Part shown: in pieces, positions 44,695-52,099 of the stretch
How positions within the stretch are numbered: position 1 is the stretch's first letter
Layout of the letters: every line of letters begins with the position of its first letter
Source: CBDBUR01 sp965212075
GTDB lineage: Bacteria; Pseudomonadota; Alphaproteobacteria; JAPOUT01; G958296285
NCBI GenBank assembly: GCA_965212075.1
Contig: OZ243043.1
Span: forward strand, 806,001 to 870,000
Length of the DNA: 64,000 bases
Reading direction: 5' to 3'
The notes under the pieces: generated by a model
The model's database searches: none
Seen by the model: the letters and a program-made list of their open reading frames with translations, nothing else
What the model was told of the DNA's origin: nothing
Position numbers and translations under genes: made by a program

Positions 44695-46002
44695 CTAAAG
44701 TTTGGCACCTAGCGCGATCAATTCCATATCTGTTGACAATAAAAACACTTTGCGATCGGCGACGACCGGCGCGACGGTGAAGCCCTCAGCCAGCTTGACG
44801 GCGCTGACGATGCGGCCTGTTTGCGGAGCTACACGCACGAAGCGGCCATCCGATGAGGTTAGCAAGAGCGCGCCGCTGGCGAAAATCGGTCCGCGCCAAA
44901 ATACCCCTGCTTGCGTAGGCAGCTTCTTTTGCCAGATCGCCTCTCCACGCGCCGCCGATAAAGCCACCAAAAGACCTCCTTGCGCTAAAACAAAAATGCG
45001 ATCTCCAGCAACCCACGGCATATTGACACCCGAAATTTTCTGAGACCATAGGCGCTCGCCATTGGTGAGGTTGATCGCGGTCATATCACCCGCATGGCTC
45101 ACCAAATAAACCCGATTGCGGTCAATCACCGGCGCGGCAATAAACCCGTCATCAGAGGGAGACGACACCGCACTTTGATCGGCAAGATTTTCAGTCCACA
45201 CAAAACTCTTATCGCGCGCGCGCAAAGCATAGACCTCCCCCGAATTGTAGGGCGCAACCACAACATTCTGCGCCACACCCACAGCAGATGACGCCAATAA
45301 AGAGCTGCTATCGCTGAGGCCCTGATGCGACCATATCTCACGCCCGCTCAGAGCATGGCGCGCCGAAAGGCGGCTGTTGAAGCTTAAAAAATAAACCTGC
45401 TCCGCATCAATTGTCGGCGGTGCGCGAAAAGGAACGCGCATCTCATGGCGCCAAATCCCCCCCCCCGTTTGCGCATTCACCGCCGCCGCCGTGCCAAAGC
45501 CGGTCGCCACAAAAACACGACCTCGTGCAAAAGCCAATCCGCCGCCAAAACCCAGCCTTGACCATTCATAGCGCGCGCCCTCCTGATCGCCCGTCAGCGC
45601 AAATGCGCGCTGCCAGAATTTCTCGCCTGAGCGCACATCAAAAGCATGAAGCGTGGCATGGCCGTCAAGCACAAAAATTCTGCCCGCAGCTACAATCGGA
45701 GACGCTTGCAGAGACACAGCGCCCACATTCCCAATCTGAACGCGCCAAAGCTCGTTAAACCCATCCACCGCAAGATGCTGCAGCGCATGCGCCGCGGTGC
45801 CGCCAAATTGCGGCCACGTTTTGTTATTGCGCACCGCAGGCGCGCTCCACTTCAAAGATGCCGAAGCCGACGCCACAGCCAATTTATCCTGCAGGTCAAA
45901 GACCGAAATCCGCTTGCCTTTAAGCTGTGCCTTTTGAACGCTGCAGGCCGGTATCAGAAATAAAGCCAGCGCTAAAAATAAATAAGAAAAAGATAAACGC
46001 AT
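44695..46002 (-). CDS. bamB: BamB-like outer-membrane assembly lipoprotein
   Basis: 435 residues. Lipobox LIPAC with Cys20, then an eight-bladed PQQ-like beta propeller (repeats like GRIFVLDGHATLHAFDVRSGEKFWQ). Scaffold of the BAM complex that inserts outer-membrane barrels, so a functional partner of SurA and LptD here. The order yfgM-like, bamB, der is conserved in proteobacteria. Codons 179-182 (Thr-Gly-Gly-Gly) contain a G10 homopolymer; a one-base slip would truncate the protein. Confidence 0.9.
   Translation of the reverse strand: MRLSFSYLFLALALFLIPACSVQKAQLKGKRISVFDLQDKLAVASASASLKWSAPAVRNNKTWPQFGGTAAHALQHLAVDGFNELWRVQIGNVGAVSLQASPIVAAGRIFVLDGHATLHAFDVRSGEKFWQRAFALTGDQEGARYEWSRLGFGGGLAFARGRVFVATGFGTAAAVNAQTGGGIWRHEMRVPFRAPPTIDAEQVYFLSFNSRLSARHALSGREIWSHQGLSDSSSLLASSAVGVAQNVVVAPYNSGEVYALRARDKSFVWTENLADQSAVSSPSDDGFIAAPVIDRNRVYLVSHAGDMTAINLTNGERLWSQKISGVNMPWVAGDRIFVLAQGGLLVALSAARGEAIWQKKLPTQAGVFWRGPIFASGALLLTSSDGRFVRVAPQTGRIVSAVKLAEGFTVAPVVADRKVFLLSTDMELIALGAKL
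45457..45466 (-). repeat. G10 homopolymer inside bamB
   Basis: Ten consecutive G on the coding strand within the Gly182-Trp184 neighbourhood. The tract is in frame as given. Long poly-G tracts in coding DNA are classic contingency loci. Confidence 0.9.
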
Positions 46003-46033
46003 GAAAATTTATTCTACTGGTTTTTTTGTTTCT

Positions 46034-46714
46034 TTAGTTGATGGAGTCTTTAAAAGATTCTTCGAAAGATTTTGAGGAAGATTGAGGAAGATTATTGAGC
46101 ATGATCTGGGCGCGCGCGCGCAAAGTTGCGGGCGCATCGGGCGCGATCGTCAAAGATTGCAGCAGAGCGCGCGCGGCGGCGTAATTTTTTGCCTCCAAAG
46201 CCGCCAGCGCCATCACCTCACGCGCTGAATGGCGCAAAGGCGCAGTGTCCCGCACCGCACGGCGCAGACGCTGCTCAATCTCTTGATAGGGAGCGCGGCC
46301 AACCAGCACCATCGCCGCATTGATGCGCGCAAGATCACGCAGGCCCTGCGTCAAATTAGCCAGCTTGGATAATTCGTCGTAAATGTTGGCAGCTTGTTTC
46401 CAGCGCCCCTGCTGTGCATTGGCAGCGGCTTCGTGAAAAGCCGCCATCGCGCCATAGCTCCCGCTCTGCTTGGCAAGATCGGCAAAAGCAGCAGCGCGCT
46501 GGTTTTTGTCCTGCAAAATGAGCGCGGCGTCAAAATCGCGCGAAGCCTGCTCAGCCGCCGCGCGCGCATAAAATCGCCATGCCGTCCAGCCGCCGCCCAT
46601 AAGCAACACACCCGCAACAACCCCGATCACATAAGGCTGCACCCGCTGCCATAAATTTAGCCAGCGCTCGTGGCGCAGCTCGCGCTCTATATCGCGAAAA
46701 ATCTCAGACATCAA
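46034..46714 (-). CDS. YfgM-like tetratricopeptide membrane protein
   Basis: 226 residues. Cytosolic N-terminal segment SEIFRDIERELRHERWLNLWQR, a transmembrane helix at about residues 28-47, and a periplasmic TPR-like helical domain. Matches the YfgM/TPR_21 family, an ancillary SecYEG-associated chaperone protein in gammaproteobacteria. Lies 31 bp upstream of bamB. The Ser/Phe/Glu tail contains a 10-bp duplication (46072-46091). Its start overlaps the neighbouring small membrane-protein gene. Confidence 0.85.
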   Translation of the reverse strand: MMSEIFRDIERELRHERWLNLWQRVQPYVIGVVAGVLLMGGGWTAWRFYARAAAEQASRDFDAALILQDKNQRAAAFADLAKQSGSYGAMAAFHEAAANAQQGRWKQAANIYDELSKLANLTQGLRDLARINAAMVLVGRAPYQEIEQRLRRAVRDTAPLRHSAREVMALAALEAKNYAAARALLQSLTIAPDAPATLRARAQIMLNNLPQSSSKSFEESFKDSIN

Positions 46715-47093
46715 GCCCCTCTTCTTCCTTTATTTTTGAAAAATCATATTGAAACAATATAATATAAGTGCCCACAATAGCAAACACACCAAGCACCACA
46801 AAGCCAATGAATAAAAACACGCCGATGCTATTTGGAAAGGCGAACCCTTGCTCCACCAATCTCTGGTTGATCTGTGCGATGGCAATAAAGGACAAAATCA
46901 TCCGAACATAGATGATAAAGGTCCAGATAAGATAATTTATAAACAGGAACCATTTTATGATTTTTTTTGTTTTGCCTTGCATGAAATAGGCTGCGGTGAT
47001 CACAGCGAACTGGATCGTGATCCAACCGGCAGCGAGCAGCGAAACCCCCTGGCTGGAGCCTTGCCGCAGATAGAGAAGTTCAAATTCAGACAT
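46704..47093 (-). CDS. small four-helix membrane protein, unknown
   Basis: 129 residues with about four transmembrane helices (VSLLAAGWITIQFAVITAAYF; IIKWFLFINYLIWTFIIYV; IGVFLFIGFVVLGVFAIVGTYIILF) and a short acidic C terminus. I do not recognise the family. It is more AT-rich than the bamB block and lies with another small membrane ORF on the same strand, the beginning of an accessory region that runs to guaA. Confidence 0.6.
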   Translation of the reverse strand: MSEFELLYLRQGSSQGVSLLAAGWITIQFAVITAAYFMQGKTKKIIKWFLFINYLIWTFIIYVRMILSFIAIAQINQRLVEQGFAFPNSIGVFLFIGFVVLGVFAIVGTYIILFQYDFSKIKEEEGLDV

Positions 47094-47113
47094 AATCGCT
47101 AATCCTTATACTC

Positions 47114-47338
47114 TTAATTGGGCATCCTTTCCACGACCCGCAAAAGCCAGAGCCCCAGCCACGTCGTCGCCACCGCCTCAAAAAGCTGATGCAGAACAAA
47201 GGGCAATGAAAACATAAAATCAAGAAACGGATTCCAAATGAAATCATAAAGCCAAGCCTTGATAAAGTAAATAAAAGAAAGATAATCCCTGAAAAATACA
47301 TTATTGGTCAAAGACAATAAAGTCGCATCGCTGGTCAT
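47114..47338 (-). CDS. small membrane protein, unknown
   Basis: 74 residues starting at the ATG at 47338, which overlaps the stop of a tiny upstream frame (ATGA); an alternative ATG at 47356 adds six residues. Two hydrophobic segments (YLSFIYFIKAWLYDFIW and FMFSLPFVLHQLFEAVATTWLGLWLL). No recognised family. Probably cotranscribed with the next membrane-protein gene 20 bp downstream. Confidence 0.5.
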   Translation of the reverse strand: MTSDATLLSLTNNVFFRDYLSFIYFIKAWLYDFIWNPFLDFMFSLPFVLHQLFEAVATTWLGLWLLRVVERMPN

Positions 47339-47466
47339 GATGATCCCCGCCCCCATGCCGCAAAACCCAGCTGAAACGGCGTCGTGCCGATGTTCCCATA
47401 GGCAAAAATACCAGCCTGAAAAAATGAGTAAACGCGCCTCACAAAATAAAATATTGATTGAGACAT
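47335..47466 (-). CDS. possible 43-residue membrane peptide
   Basis: A short frame beginning MSQSIFYFVRRVYSFFQAG and ending ...GFAAWGRGSS, whose TGA overlaps the ATG of the following 74-residue protein. Mildly hydrophobic. An AGGAG sequence lies about 18 bases before its ATG, farther than ideal. Coupling supports translation, but the call is tentative. Confidence 0.3.
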   Translation of the reverse strand: MSQSIFYFVRRVYSFFQAGIFAYGNIGTTPFQLGFAAWGRGSS

Positions 47467-47513
47467 GATAAACTCATGCTAACTCCTAGCATAATTTTTT
47501 CTTAAAAAAATCT

Positions 47514-48089
47514 TCAAAAATCATTCATGTCAATAAGTTTTCCGGTTTTGACATCATAAATAAAGCCATAAACCTTGATATGGCTGGGCACGAGAGCGTG
47601 GGTCTTTATTCTGTTGACATCATCCACAACACTTTGTTTAAGATCACTGAACGTATGCCACTTAATATATTTTCCGGCGGCTGATCCCTTCTTCGTGTTA
47701 GCGCTTTGGCCTTGATCGGAGTTTTTCCATACTTTGCCGTCAAAAGTTGCTGTTTCAAGGTCTTGTTCAAGCAGGGGGCCCATAATATCGTCGGTGAAGA
47801 GCTCCATGCCGCAGCCGGTATGATGAATAACAAACCATTCCAAAGTGCCGAGCAGCTTATGTGATATCACGAGAGATCGCACAGCATCATCTGATGCCCG
47901 CCCACCGGCATTTCTAATGATATGCGCATCGCCCTCAACAAGGCCAGAAAATTTCACGGGATCAAGTCTGGCATCCATGCACGTCAATATCGCGGTCTTT
48001 TTTGTGGGAAAGATCGACAGATCACCCTGATCAAAATTTTGGCTATAGTTTTTATTAGCCTCAATCAACAAAGTTAAAGCATCAGACAT
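47514..48089 (-). CDS. beta-class carbonic anhydrase
   Basis: 191 residues. Zinc site Cys37 (TCMDARLD with the Asp39-Arg41 dyad), His90 and Cys93 (IHHTGCGM). Interconverts CO2 and bicarbonate, the latter being the AccC substrate. Alone on its strand between the small membrane proteins and the guaA-tail cassette region. It is preceded by a tandem array in which the Shine-Dalgarno is present three times. Confidence 0.92.
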   Translation of the reverse strand: MSDALTLLIEANKNYSQNFDQGDLSIFPTKKTAILTCMDARLDPVKFSGLVEGDAHIIRNAGGRASDDAVRSLVISHKLLGTLEWFVIHHTGCGMELFTDDIMGPLLEQDLETATFDGKVWKNSDQGQSANTKKGSAAGKYIKWHTFSDLKQSVVDDVNRIKTHALVPSHIKVYGFIYDVKTGKLIDMNDF

Positions 48090-48090
48090 A

Positions 48091-48130
48091 ATATCTCCTT
48101 TTTTGGATATCTCCTTTTTTGGATATCTCC
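48091..48130 (-). promoter_or_regulatory. tandemly triplicated ribosome binding site before carbonic anhydrase
   Basis: A 16-bp unit (atatctccttttttgg on the + strand) occurs twice, followed by half a unit, so GGAGATAT appears three times on the coding strand at 16-bp spacing. Only the copy nearest the ATG is at normal distance. Confidence 0.8.
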
Positions 48131-48140
48131 CTATGATAGA

Positions 48141-48339
48141 TCAATTGTTTTCAATATTTTTTTCACATTCCGCTTTAAGGGATTTGTTCATGAGTTCAAA
48201 CCCTTCTTTTGTTTTATCAAGTATTTTCGCAGCTAGACTAACAAGAATTCCGCTGAATTTTTCTCCAATGTCATTCCTTGACCATCTGGCGGCTTGATGG
48301 AAACCTTTAACCGCGATCCTGCTTTTTTGTCTCTTTCAT
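48141..48339 (-). pseudogene. possible frameshifted small gene (about 65 residues)
   Basis: From the ATG at 48339 the frame stops after 10 codons, but loss of one base in the A6 run at about 48322-48327 would join it to a 60-codon open frame (...GFHQAARWSRNDIGEKFSG...KSLKAECEKNIENN) ending at 48141. The peptide is amphipathic and charged. Family not recognised. It lies immediately beside the guaA partial copy. Tentative. Confidence 0.3.
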
Positions 48340-48353
48340 TGACCCTATCCCTT

Positions 48354-48989
48354 TCATTCCCACTCAATTGAACTGGGCGGTTTTGAGGTTATATCATAAA
48401 CCACGCGGCCAATGCCCGGAACTTCATTGACGATCCGCGCGGCTAGGCTGCCTAGAAATCCAGCGGGGAATTCGTAAATGTCGGCGGTCATGCCGTCGCG
48501 CGAAGTCACCGCGCGCAGCCCGCAAACCCGATCATAGGCGCGCGCATCGCCCATCACCCCCACCGAGCGCACCGGCAGCAAAACCGCAAACGCCTGCCAA
48601 ATCTCATCGTAAAGACCGGCGCGGCGAATCTCGTCGAGATAGATCGCATCAACGCGGCGCAGCAGCGCGCAATCTGCTTGGCTCACTTCTATAGCAAATC
48701 CTTGTCCCCAATGCTCTCTGCCCAGCCAAAAACCTAATTCATAAAATCCGTCTTCTTCTTGGGTTAGTCCGACACCGCCAATTAAAGAATCATTTTTAAA
48801 TATGTTAAAACTGAGTTCTTCTTGGCTCACTTTCTTTAGCCAAAGCTCAGCATCATCTGCTGAATAGGGGTGAGGAACACGCGACAGCCACTTTGCCACC
48901 TCCCAGTCTCCAATTTGAGACACAAGCAACGGTTTATCTTTGTGCTGGGGTTTTTTTAAAACCAGCTTGTCTGTTTTGATTTCTATCAT
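48354..48989 (-). CDS. truncated GNAT acetyltransferase fused to a GuaA C-terminal tail
   Basis: Residues 1-102 (start ATG 48989) are the first half of a RimJ-type GNAT domain ending in motif A (ELGFWLGREHWGQGFAIEV). From there the frame continues with 109 residues nearly identical to the end of GuaA (one residue difference after the junction Ser/Thr: GFLGSLAA versus GFLGRLAA). The acetyltransferase is therefore missing its second half. The stop is TGA rather than the guaA TAG. An upstream duplicated ATG makes a 5-codon leader ending over the start. Probably non-functional as an enzyme; it marks a recombination junction. Confidence 0.85.
   Translation of the reverse strand: MIEIKTDKLVLKKPQHKDKPLLVSQIGDWEVAKWLSRVPHPYSADDAELWLKKVSQEELSFNIFKNDSLIGGVGLTQEEDGFYELGFWLGREHWGQGFAIEVSQADCALLRRVDAIYLDEIRRAGLYDEIWQAFAVLLPVRSVGVMGDARAYDRVCGLRAVTSRDGMTADIYEFPAGFLGSLAARIVNEVPGIGRVVYDITSKPPSSIEWE
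48358..48689 (-). repeat. partial copy of the guaA 3' end (332 bp)
   Basis: Direct repeat of 50517-50848 with no gaps and 7 mismatches by manual alignment, covering the last ~109 codons of guaA minus its stop. Forms the distal border of the cassette region. Confidence 0.95.
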
Positions 48990-49003
48990 TTGATTTCTAT
49001 CAT
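48976..49003 (-). repeat. 14-bp tandem duplication of the GNAT start region
   Basis: Two exact copies of ttgatttctatcat (+ strand) duplicate ATGATAGAAATC. The upstream copy is out of phase and would encode MIEIK followed by a TGA overlapping the real start. Confidence 0.88.
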
Positions 49004-49009
49004 TGGCAA

Positions 49010-49741
49010 TCAAAGAATGATATATTGGCTGGAAAATGAAGCATATCTTCTTTTATTCTCACTGCAAAACTTAATAACAGCTTCCTGCACAGGCCGGTTG
49101 CTTTGACCCGGATAGCGCCACCTTAAATCATCCCCCCAGATAATGCCCTCCGGCTTGATGATGGAAGATGCGCCATTCAAATCCTTCAAAACACCATCAT
49201 AAAAATGATCGCCATCAATATAAACCCAATCCACCTTGTCCGTGAAAGATTTGAAAAACGCCTCCGATGTCATGCGCCAGATACGCACCTTGTCTTGGCC
49301 CCCTTCTTGAGCCATATAAGTCCGCACGTCCTCAAAAATTTGATCCATATCCTCCTGCGATTTCGCAATGCTGCCCCCAGCCCATTCATGCGGATATTCA
49401 GGCAAAAACATCCAAGGATCAACCAAGTGAAGGCAGCGAGGCTGAACTCTTGATAAAATTTTTTTCGAAAACTTTCCCTGCCATACGCCTATCTCAACCC
49501 CCACCGAACCTTTGGGAAGCATATCAAGCAATTCTTCTTTGCTATAAAGGCGGCCTTGCTCAAGGCACAGAGAGTTTTTGGGAATCTGGCGCAGCAAAAC
49601 GCTTCTTTCATAAAGCGGCTGTGTGAGAGCTTTCTTCACATCAGCAAAACTTCTCATATGCGCAAGCTGCCTGATGAACCAAGACAGCCGCATCGTCGGC
49701 CTATAGATCAGATATTTTTTAAAACGTCTCCACACATTCAT
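49010..49741 (-). CDS. class I SAM-dependent methyltransferase
   Basis: 243 residues. SAM-binding motif GSVGVEIGVWQGKFSK followed by LHLVDPWMFLPEY and DWVYIDGDHFYDGVLKDL, the pattern of Methyltransf_24-like enzymes often found in polysaccharide loci. The first 60 residues are basic and helical. Substrate unknown. It stands between a 12-bp guaA-terminus sequence on its 5' side and the GNAT/GuaA hybrid, so it looks like one captured module. Confidence 0.8.
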   Translation of the reverse strand: MNVWRRFKKYLIYRPTMRLSWFIRQLAHMRSFADVKKALTQPLYERSVLLRQIPKNSLCLEQGRLYSKEELLDMLPKGSVGVEIGVWQGKFSKKILSRVQPRCLHLVDPWMFLPEYPHEWAGGSIAKSQEDMDQIFEDVRTYMAQEGGQDKVRIWRMTSEAFFKSFTDKVDWVYIDGDHFYDGVLKDLNGASSIIKPEGIIWGDDLRWRYPGQSNRPVQEAVIKFCSENKRRYASFSSQYIIL

Positions 49742-49773
49742 CTCCCAATCAAATTATTTGGTTCAAAAAATCG

Positions 49774-49785
49774 CTCCCACTCAAT
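49774..49785 (-). repeat. 12-bp copy of the guaA terminus (putative att core)
   Basis: CTCCCACTCAAT, identical to 50516-50527 (codons Ile-Glu-Trp-Glu at the end of guaA, complementary strand). Sits in the gap between the two methyltransferase genes. Confidence 0.7.
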
Positions 49786-49791
49786 GATTAT

Positions 49792-50445
49792 CTAATGTTT
49801 TATTGCGCTGTATAAAGAAATAGAACCAGTTATCGTAGGGACAATCTTGGTTTCATGCAAATCACGAAAGCCCGCTGCTTTGATGAGATCGGGCAGAATG
49901 CCATCTGCGTTAGGCTGAGTATCTTCTATTCCGTCTACCCTCTGAACCGTTCTTCGGAACATTATCCTCATGAACTTTGTTCTTTGTAATCCGTAATCAG
50001 CAATATGAAGTTTTCCTTGCGGCGCCAATATTCTATGCATCGCAGACAATATATTAGCTTTCTCTTCTAGCGGGGTCTGGTGAAGGACAAGACTTGAAAC
50101 AACTTTAGAAACAGGAGCCATTTCTCTAACCATCTCGTCAGACAAGAATCCCTGCCGCCATACAACATTGACACCCGCGCTTTGCGCCTTTTGCTGCGCT
50201 AACGAGAGCACTTCATCATCCGGGTCCAAACCAATGACTTCCGCTGCAGATTCAGCCCCTTTCAAGCGAATTGCGAGTGAACCCGTCCCGCAGCCTACAT
50301 CCAATATGCGATCTGATGCTGAGATATTTATTTGTTGGATGAGCATATCACGCCAGATATGTTCTCTCGTGAGCCATCTAATCGCAAAATCATATAATGG
50401 CGTGAGCCTTGAATCGCCCATTGCCGGTGTAAATTCTTTTTCCAT
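49792..50445 (-). CDS. class I SAM-dependent methyltransferase (UbiE-like)
   Basis: 217 residues from the ATG at 50445. SAM motif ILDVGCGTGSLAIRL, acidic IGLDPDDEVLSLA, KVVSSLVLHQTP, and PQGKLHIADYG, similar to UbiE/Methyltransf_11 enzymes. The open frame extends to a TTG at 50526 inside guaA; that part has no family similarity. Lies directly downstream of guaA on the same strand. AT-rich relative to guaA. Substrate unknown. Confidence 0.85.
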   Translation of the reverse strand: MEKEFTPAMGDSRLTPLYDFAIRWLTREHIWRDMLIQQINISASDRILDVGCGTGSLAIRLKGAESAAEVIGLDPDDEVLSLAQQKAQSAGVNVVWRQGFLSDEMVREMAPVSKVVSSLVLHQTPLEEKANILSAMHRILAPQGKLHIADYGLQRTKFMRIMFRRTVQRVDGIEDTQPNADGILPDLIKAAGFRDLHETKIVPTITGSISLYSAIKH

Positions 50446-50512
50446 TTTAATTATTCTTTTCACATTTTTTGCAGACTGCTCCACAATACCATTTATGGCT
50501 TCAGGTGAAACC

Positions 50513-52099
50513 CTACTCCCACTCAATTGAACTGGGCGGTTTTGAGGTTATATCATAAACCACGCGGCCAATGCCCGGAACCTCATTGACGATCCGCGCG
50601 GCCAGACGGCCTAGAAATCCGGCGGGGAATTCGTAAATGTCGGCGGTCATGCCGTCGCGCGAGGTCACCGCGCGCAGCCCGCAAACCCGATCATAGGCGC
50701 GCGCATCGCCCATCACCCCCACCGAGCGCACCGGCAGCAAAACCGCAAACGCCTGCCAAATCTCATCGTAAAGACCGGCGCGGCGAATCTCGTCGAGATA
50801 GATCGCATCAACGCGGCGCAGCAGCGCGCAATCTGCTTGGGTCACTTCGCCCAATATCCGGATCGCAAGGCCAGGCCCGGGGAAAGGATGTCGCCCGATA
50901 AAATGCTCCGGCAGGCCCAGCACACGGCCTAATTTGCGGACTTCATCTTTGAACAGATCGCGCAGAGGCTCAACCAGTCTCATATTCATCACGTCCGGCA
51001 GCCCGCCAACATTATGATGACTCTTTATCATCTGACTGGGCGCGCCCTGCACCGATACGCTCTCAATAACATCAGGGTAAAGCGTCCCTTGCGCCAAAAA
51101 ATCCGCACCGCCGAGCTTGTCTGCCTCTTGCTCAAAAACCTCAATGAACACGCGGCCAATCTGTTTGCGCTTTTGCTCCGGATCGGAGACACCAGAAAGT
51201 GCAGACAAAAACTTCTCCTGTGCGTCAGCAACCGTCAGAGGGATATTGAAATGATCGCGAAACAAGCCAGACACTTGCCGTGCTTCGTCCAGCCTCATCA
51301 GGCCATTATCCACGAACACACAATGGAGCTGGTCGCCGACCGCTTCATGGATCAGGCAGGCGGCAACAGACGAATCGACGCCGCCCGACAGAGCGCATAA
51401 AACGCGCCCCTGCCCAACTTGCGCGCGGATCGCATCTACGGCGCTTTGGCGGAACGCGTCCATCGTCCAGCTTTGACGGCAGCCCGCAATGCGGTGGACA
51501 AAGTTTTCAAGCAATTGACACCCCAGCGGGGTATGCGCCACTTCAGGGTGAAACTGGACGCCATAAAAGCGGCGGCTTTCATCGGCGATCGCCGCATAGG
51601 GCGCGTTCGCCGTAGATGCCAAACATTCAAAACCTTGCGGCAAAGCCACCACTTTATCCCCATGGCTCATCCACACCGGATGAGAAGACGACAAAGCGCC
51701 AATATCGGCAAACAGATCGGACTCCTTGACGAGCTTGATCTCCGCCGGACCATATTCGCGTTTATCCGCAGGCGCGGCGCGTCCGCCGAGCATATCGCAC
51801 ATCACTTGCTGGCCATAACATATGCCGAGCACCGGCAGACCGGCTGTCCAGACCTTCTCGGAAGGACGCGGCGCATCGGGCGCAGCAAGGCTCGCCGGAG
51901 AGCCTGAAAGAATGATCGCGCCCACCCCCTCCTTTGATAAAGCCCGCTCGCTTTGATCAAATGGCACGATCTCGCAATAAACGCCCGCCTCGCGCACCAG
52001 CCGCGCAATCAATTGCGTCACTTGGCTGCCGAAATCCAGCAGCAAAATATGCTCTTTGGACTCAGGGTTTATTTTTCTTGCCTGAAGATTTTTTGGCAT
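50513..52099 (-). CDS. guaA: GMP synthase (glutamine-hydrolysing)
   Basis: Aminates XMP to GMP. 528 residues from the ATG at 52099; upstream GTG/ATG starts would add 13-14 residues. Class I amidotransferase: GICYGQQ (nucleophile Cys) and FHPEV; ATP pyrophosphatase P-loop LSGGVDSS; dimerisation domain ending KPPSSIEWE. Terminates TAG. Its 3' third is duplicated 2.16 kb downstream. Overlaps the TPR gene, and guaB is next upstream. Confidence 0.97.
   Translation of the reverse strand: MPKNLQARKINPESKEHILLLDFGSQVTQLIARLVREAGVYCEIVPFDQSERALSKEGVGAIILSGSPASLAAPDAPRPSEKVWTAGLPVLGICYGQQVMCDMLGGRAAPADKREYGPAEIKLVKESDLFADIGALSSSHPVWMSHGDKVVALPQGFECLASTANAPYAAIADESRRFYGVQFHPEVAHTPLGCQLLENFVHRIAGCRQSWTMDAFRQSAVDAIRAQVGQGRVLCALSGGVDSSVAACLIHEAVGDQLHCVFVDNGLMRLDEARQVSGLFRDHFNIPLTVADAQEKFLSALSGVSDPEQKRKQIGRVFIEVFEQEADKLGGADFLAQGTLYPDVIESVSVQGAPSQMIKSHHNVGGLPDVMNMRLVEPLRDLFKDEVRKLGRVLGLPEHFIGRHPFPGPGLAIRILGEVTQADCALLRRVDAIYLDEIRRAGLYDEIWQAFAVLLPVRSVGVMGDARAYDRVCGLRAVTSRDGMTADIYEFPAGFLGRLAARIVNEVPGIGRVVYDITSKPPSSIEWE
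50517..50848 (-). repeat. guaA 3' segment matching the downstream partial copy
   Basis: Source copy of the 332-bp direct repeat, inside intact guaA. It ends just before the TAG stop; the other copy is at 48358-48689. Confidence 0.95.

Larger units (their letters stand above)
48358..50527 (-). mobile_element. guaA-tail-bounded accessory cassette region
   Basis: Accessory genes enclosed between the guaA 3' terminus and its partial copy, with a third 12-bp copy of the terminus (49774-49785) between the two methyltransferase genes. Known genomic islands integrate at the guaA 3' end using a GAGTGGGA-type core, and the same sequence is at all three borders here. No integrase gene is present, so mobility is inferred from structure only. 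Confidence 0.6.
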
